Part shown: in pieces, positions 62,986-64,000 of the stretch
Layout of the letters: every line of letters begins with the position of its first letter
Position numbering within the stretch: the stretch's first letter is position 1
Assembly: GCA_008933995.1 (NCBI GenBank)
Contig: WARS01000011.1
Span: 6,969,016 to 7,033,015 of the forward strand
Origin: Datnioides undecimradiatus
Lineage: Eukaryota > Chordata > Actinopteri > Lobotiformes > Datnioididae
DNA length: 64,000 nucleotides
Reading direction: 5' to 3'
Program-made: the position numbers and the translations under genes
The notes under the pieces: generated by a model
The model's database searches: none
Seen by the model: only the letters and a program-made list of their open reading frames with translations
Told to the model about the DNA's origin: nothing

Positions 62986-64000
62986 AGAGTCTCTTTCTTT
63001 GGTTGTAATTTAACACGACTCAGCATTTAACACTTCTTAAAGAATTTCACAGCCCCTGTGATTCATTTGTAGTCCTTGTTTCGTTTGTTATAAGTAGTAG
63101 ACACATGTAAGCCTGCGCACTGGTCAAACAATGATGTAAAAAAAGGCCATGGTTGAGAGAGAAATGGGCCTGGAGCAAAAGAGAGAGGAAGAGAGAGAAT
63201 TGAGTTCACCGGCATGGCCATACCGATAATGGAAATTAAATTATGATAGGTTGTGTTAGAAGCAGAGATATGTTAGATATGTTAGGTTGCAGAATTTGGA
63301 CATAGCTAATTAGTGAAAAGTTGCATCACTCACACAAATTTTTTTTCAAATGAGGTATGACAGGAGCTCAATTTTACCTGAGAGCTGTTTTCACTCTCCA
63401 TTAATGGTGACGATGTGCAGCTGTTATACACTTTGTTTTCCTTTTTTACCGTGTTTGTGTTTTCACTAGTTCATGTGAGAATTAGTTCTGCAGCGGGCCG
63501 ACAGGACATTGTTACGCTGAGTGACAGACAGATCAGAAGTTGTTACAGTGTATTGCGTCAGAAGAGAATGAAGATTGTGTGACAGTGATCCAGTTTGTGT
63601 CCAACAGTGACCCGGCATGTACACGAGCGGTGACTCACTCCGTCATTAAAACAAAGCCATTACAAAGTTGACATGACATCTGTCACCCCAGCCATCATCA
63701 CAGGTCAGGACTCTTGACCTCCCCCTGTCATGGTGCATGTAGTGATCAGATGTAACGCAACTCACTGATTGGCTGCGGAGGCCAGGAGCAAAAGCTGTTT
63801 CATAATGCTGTCTATTGTATCAGACAGTGAGCGTTTTGGGTTTTTTTTTTTAGTTGCTGCAAATTGCCTGGTGTGTTTTTCTTCAAGAGGAAACCTAAAG
63901 TCTGACAGTCATGTTTTTAGAGCCCTGGTCTGCAGTTTCAGCATGCCTGCTCTTGTTGTCATGTGTTTTTTTGGTAACATATGCGACTATATCCACAAGT

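Larger units (their letters stand above)
56852..64000. other. Gene-free 5' flank of maf, 56.9-64.0 kb
   Basis: No convincing exon. It is microsatellite-rich at 58622-58660, 58887-58922, 59078-59105, 59198-59315, 61504-61543 and 62635-62657, with a 20-odd base poly-T near 60344-60364 and 14 G at 61332-61345. Complex AT-rich blocks with octamer and TAATTA cores lie at 61140-61245 and 62930-62985. Other parts show nothing I can name. Confidence 0.6.

Noticed and set aside
1..64000. CRISPR array, operon, phage or integrated virus
   Set aside because: No spaced direct repeats, clustered genes or viral-type frames; all direct repeats are microsatellites or short local duplications.

Overview
The window looks like single-copy, non-repetitive DNA from a ray-finned (probably percomorph) fish. 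The evidence is dense (CA)n/(GT)n and (GA)n/(CT)n microsatellites, a degraded tRNA-derived SINE of a type common in teleosts, a small inverted-repeat element, and one intact developmental gene whose protein is clearly vertebrate. The species cannot be named from sequence alone.

The only protein-coding gene I can support is maf (c-Maf), a large-Maf bZIP transcription factor. It is one coding exon on the minus strand (29682-30662, 326 residues) in a GC-rich, CpG-rich block. Its promoter lies to the right: a TATA box at 31119-31125, a perfect CRE palindrome at 31133-31140 and an inverted CCAAT box at 31172-31176. The inferred leader of about 430 nt carries two abutting upstream ORFs. The stop codon overlaps a strong splice-donor sequence, at the same place where mammalian MAF chooses between its short and long C-termini.

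The other ~61 kb has no convincing exon on either strand. The left flank (1 to about 28.5 kb) is 3' of maf and the right flank (31.3-64 kb) is 5' of it. Both mix microsatellites with stretches of complex, repeat-free sequence rich in homeodomain, SOX, POU-octamer, RFX and nuclear-receptor type motifs. This fits a gene desert of the kind that surrounds vertebrate MAF and holds its long-range enhancers, but that reading is inference: without alignments I cannot prove conservation. The clearest individual motif structures are a phased TAATTA array at 62941-62979, a perfect DR1 at 13420-13432, an X-box-like palindrome at 51711-51724 and a SOX/homeodomain block at 10460-10680.

I found no CRISPR array, operon, tRNA or rRNA gene, transposase gene or viral gene. 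Nearly all other open frames are short chance ORFs, many running through dinucleotide repeats. I see no undescribed multi-gene system here. The items most worth following up are the post-transcriptional features of maf and the candidate enhancers.
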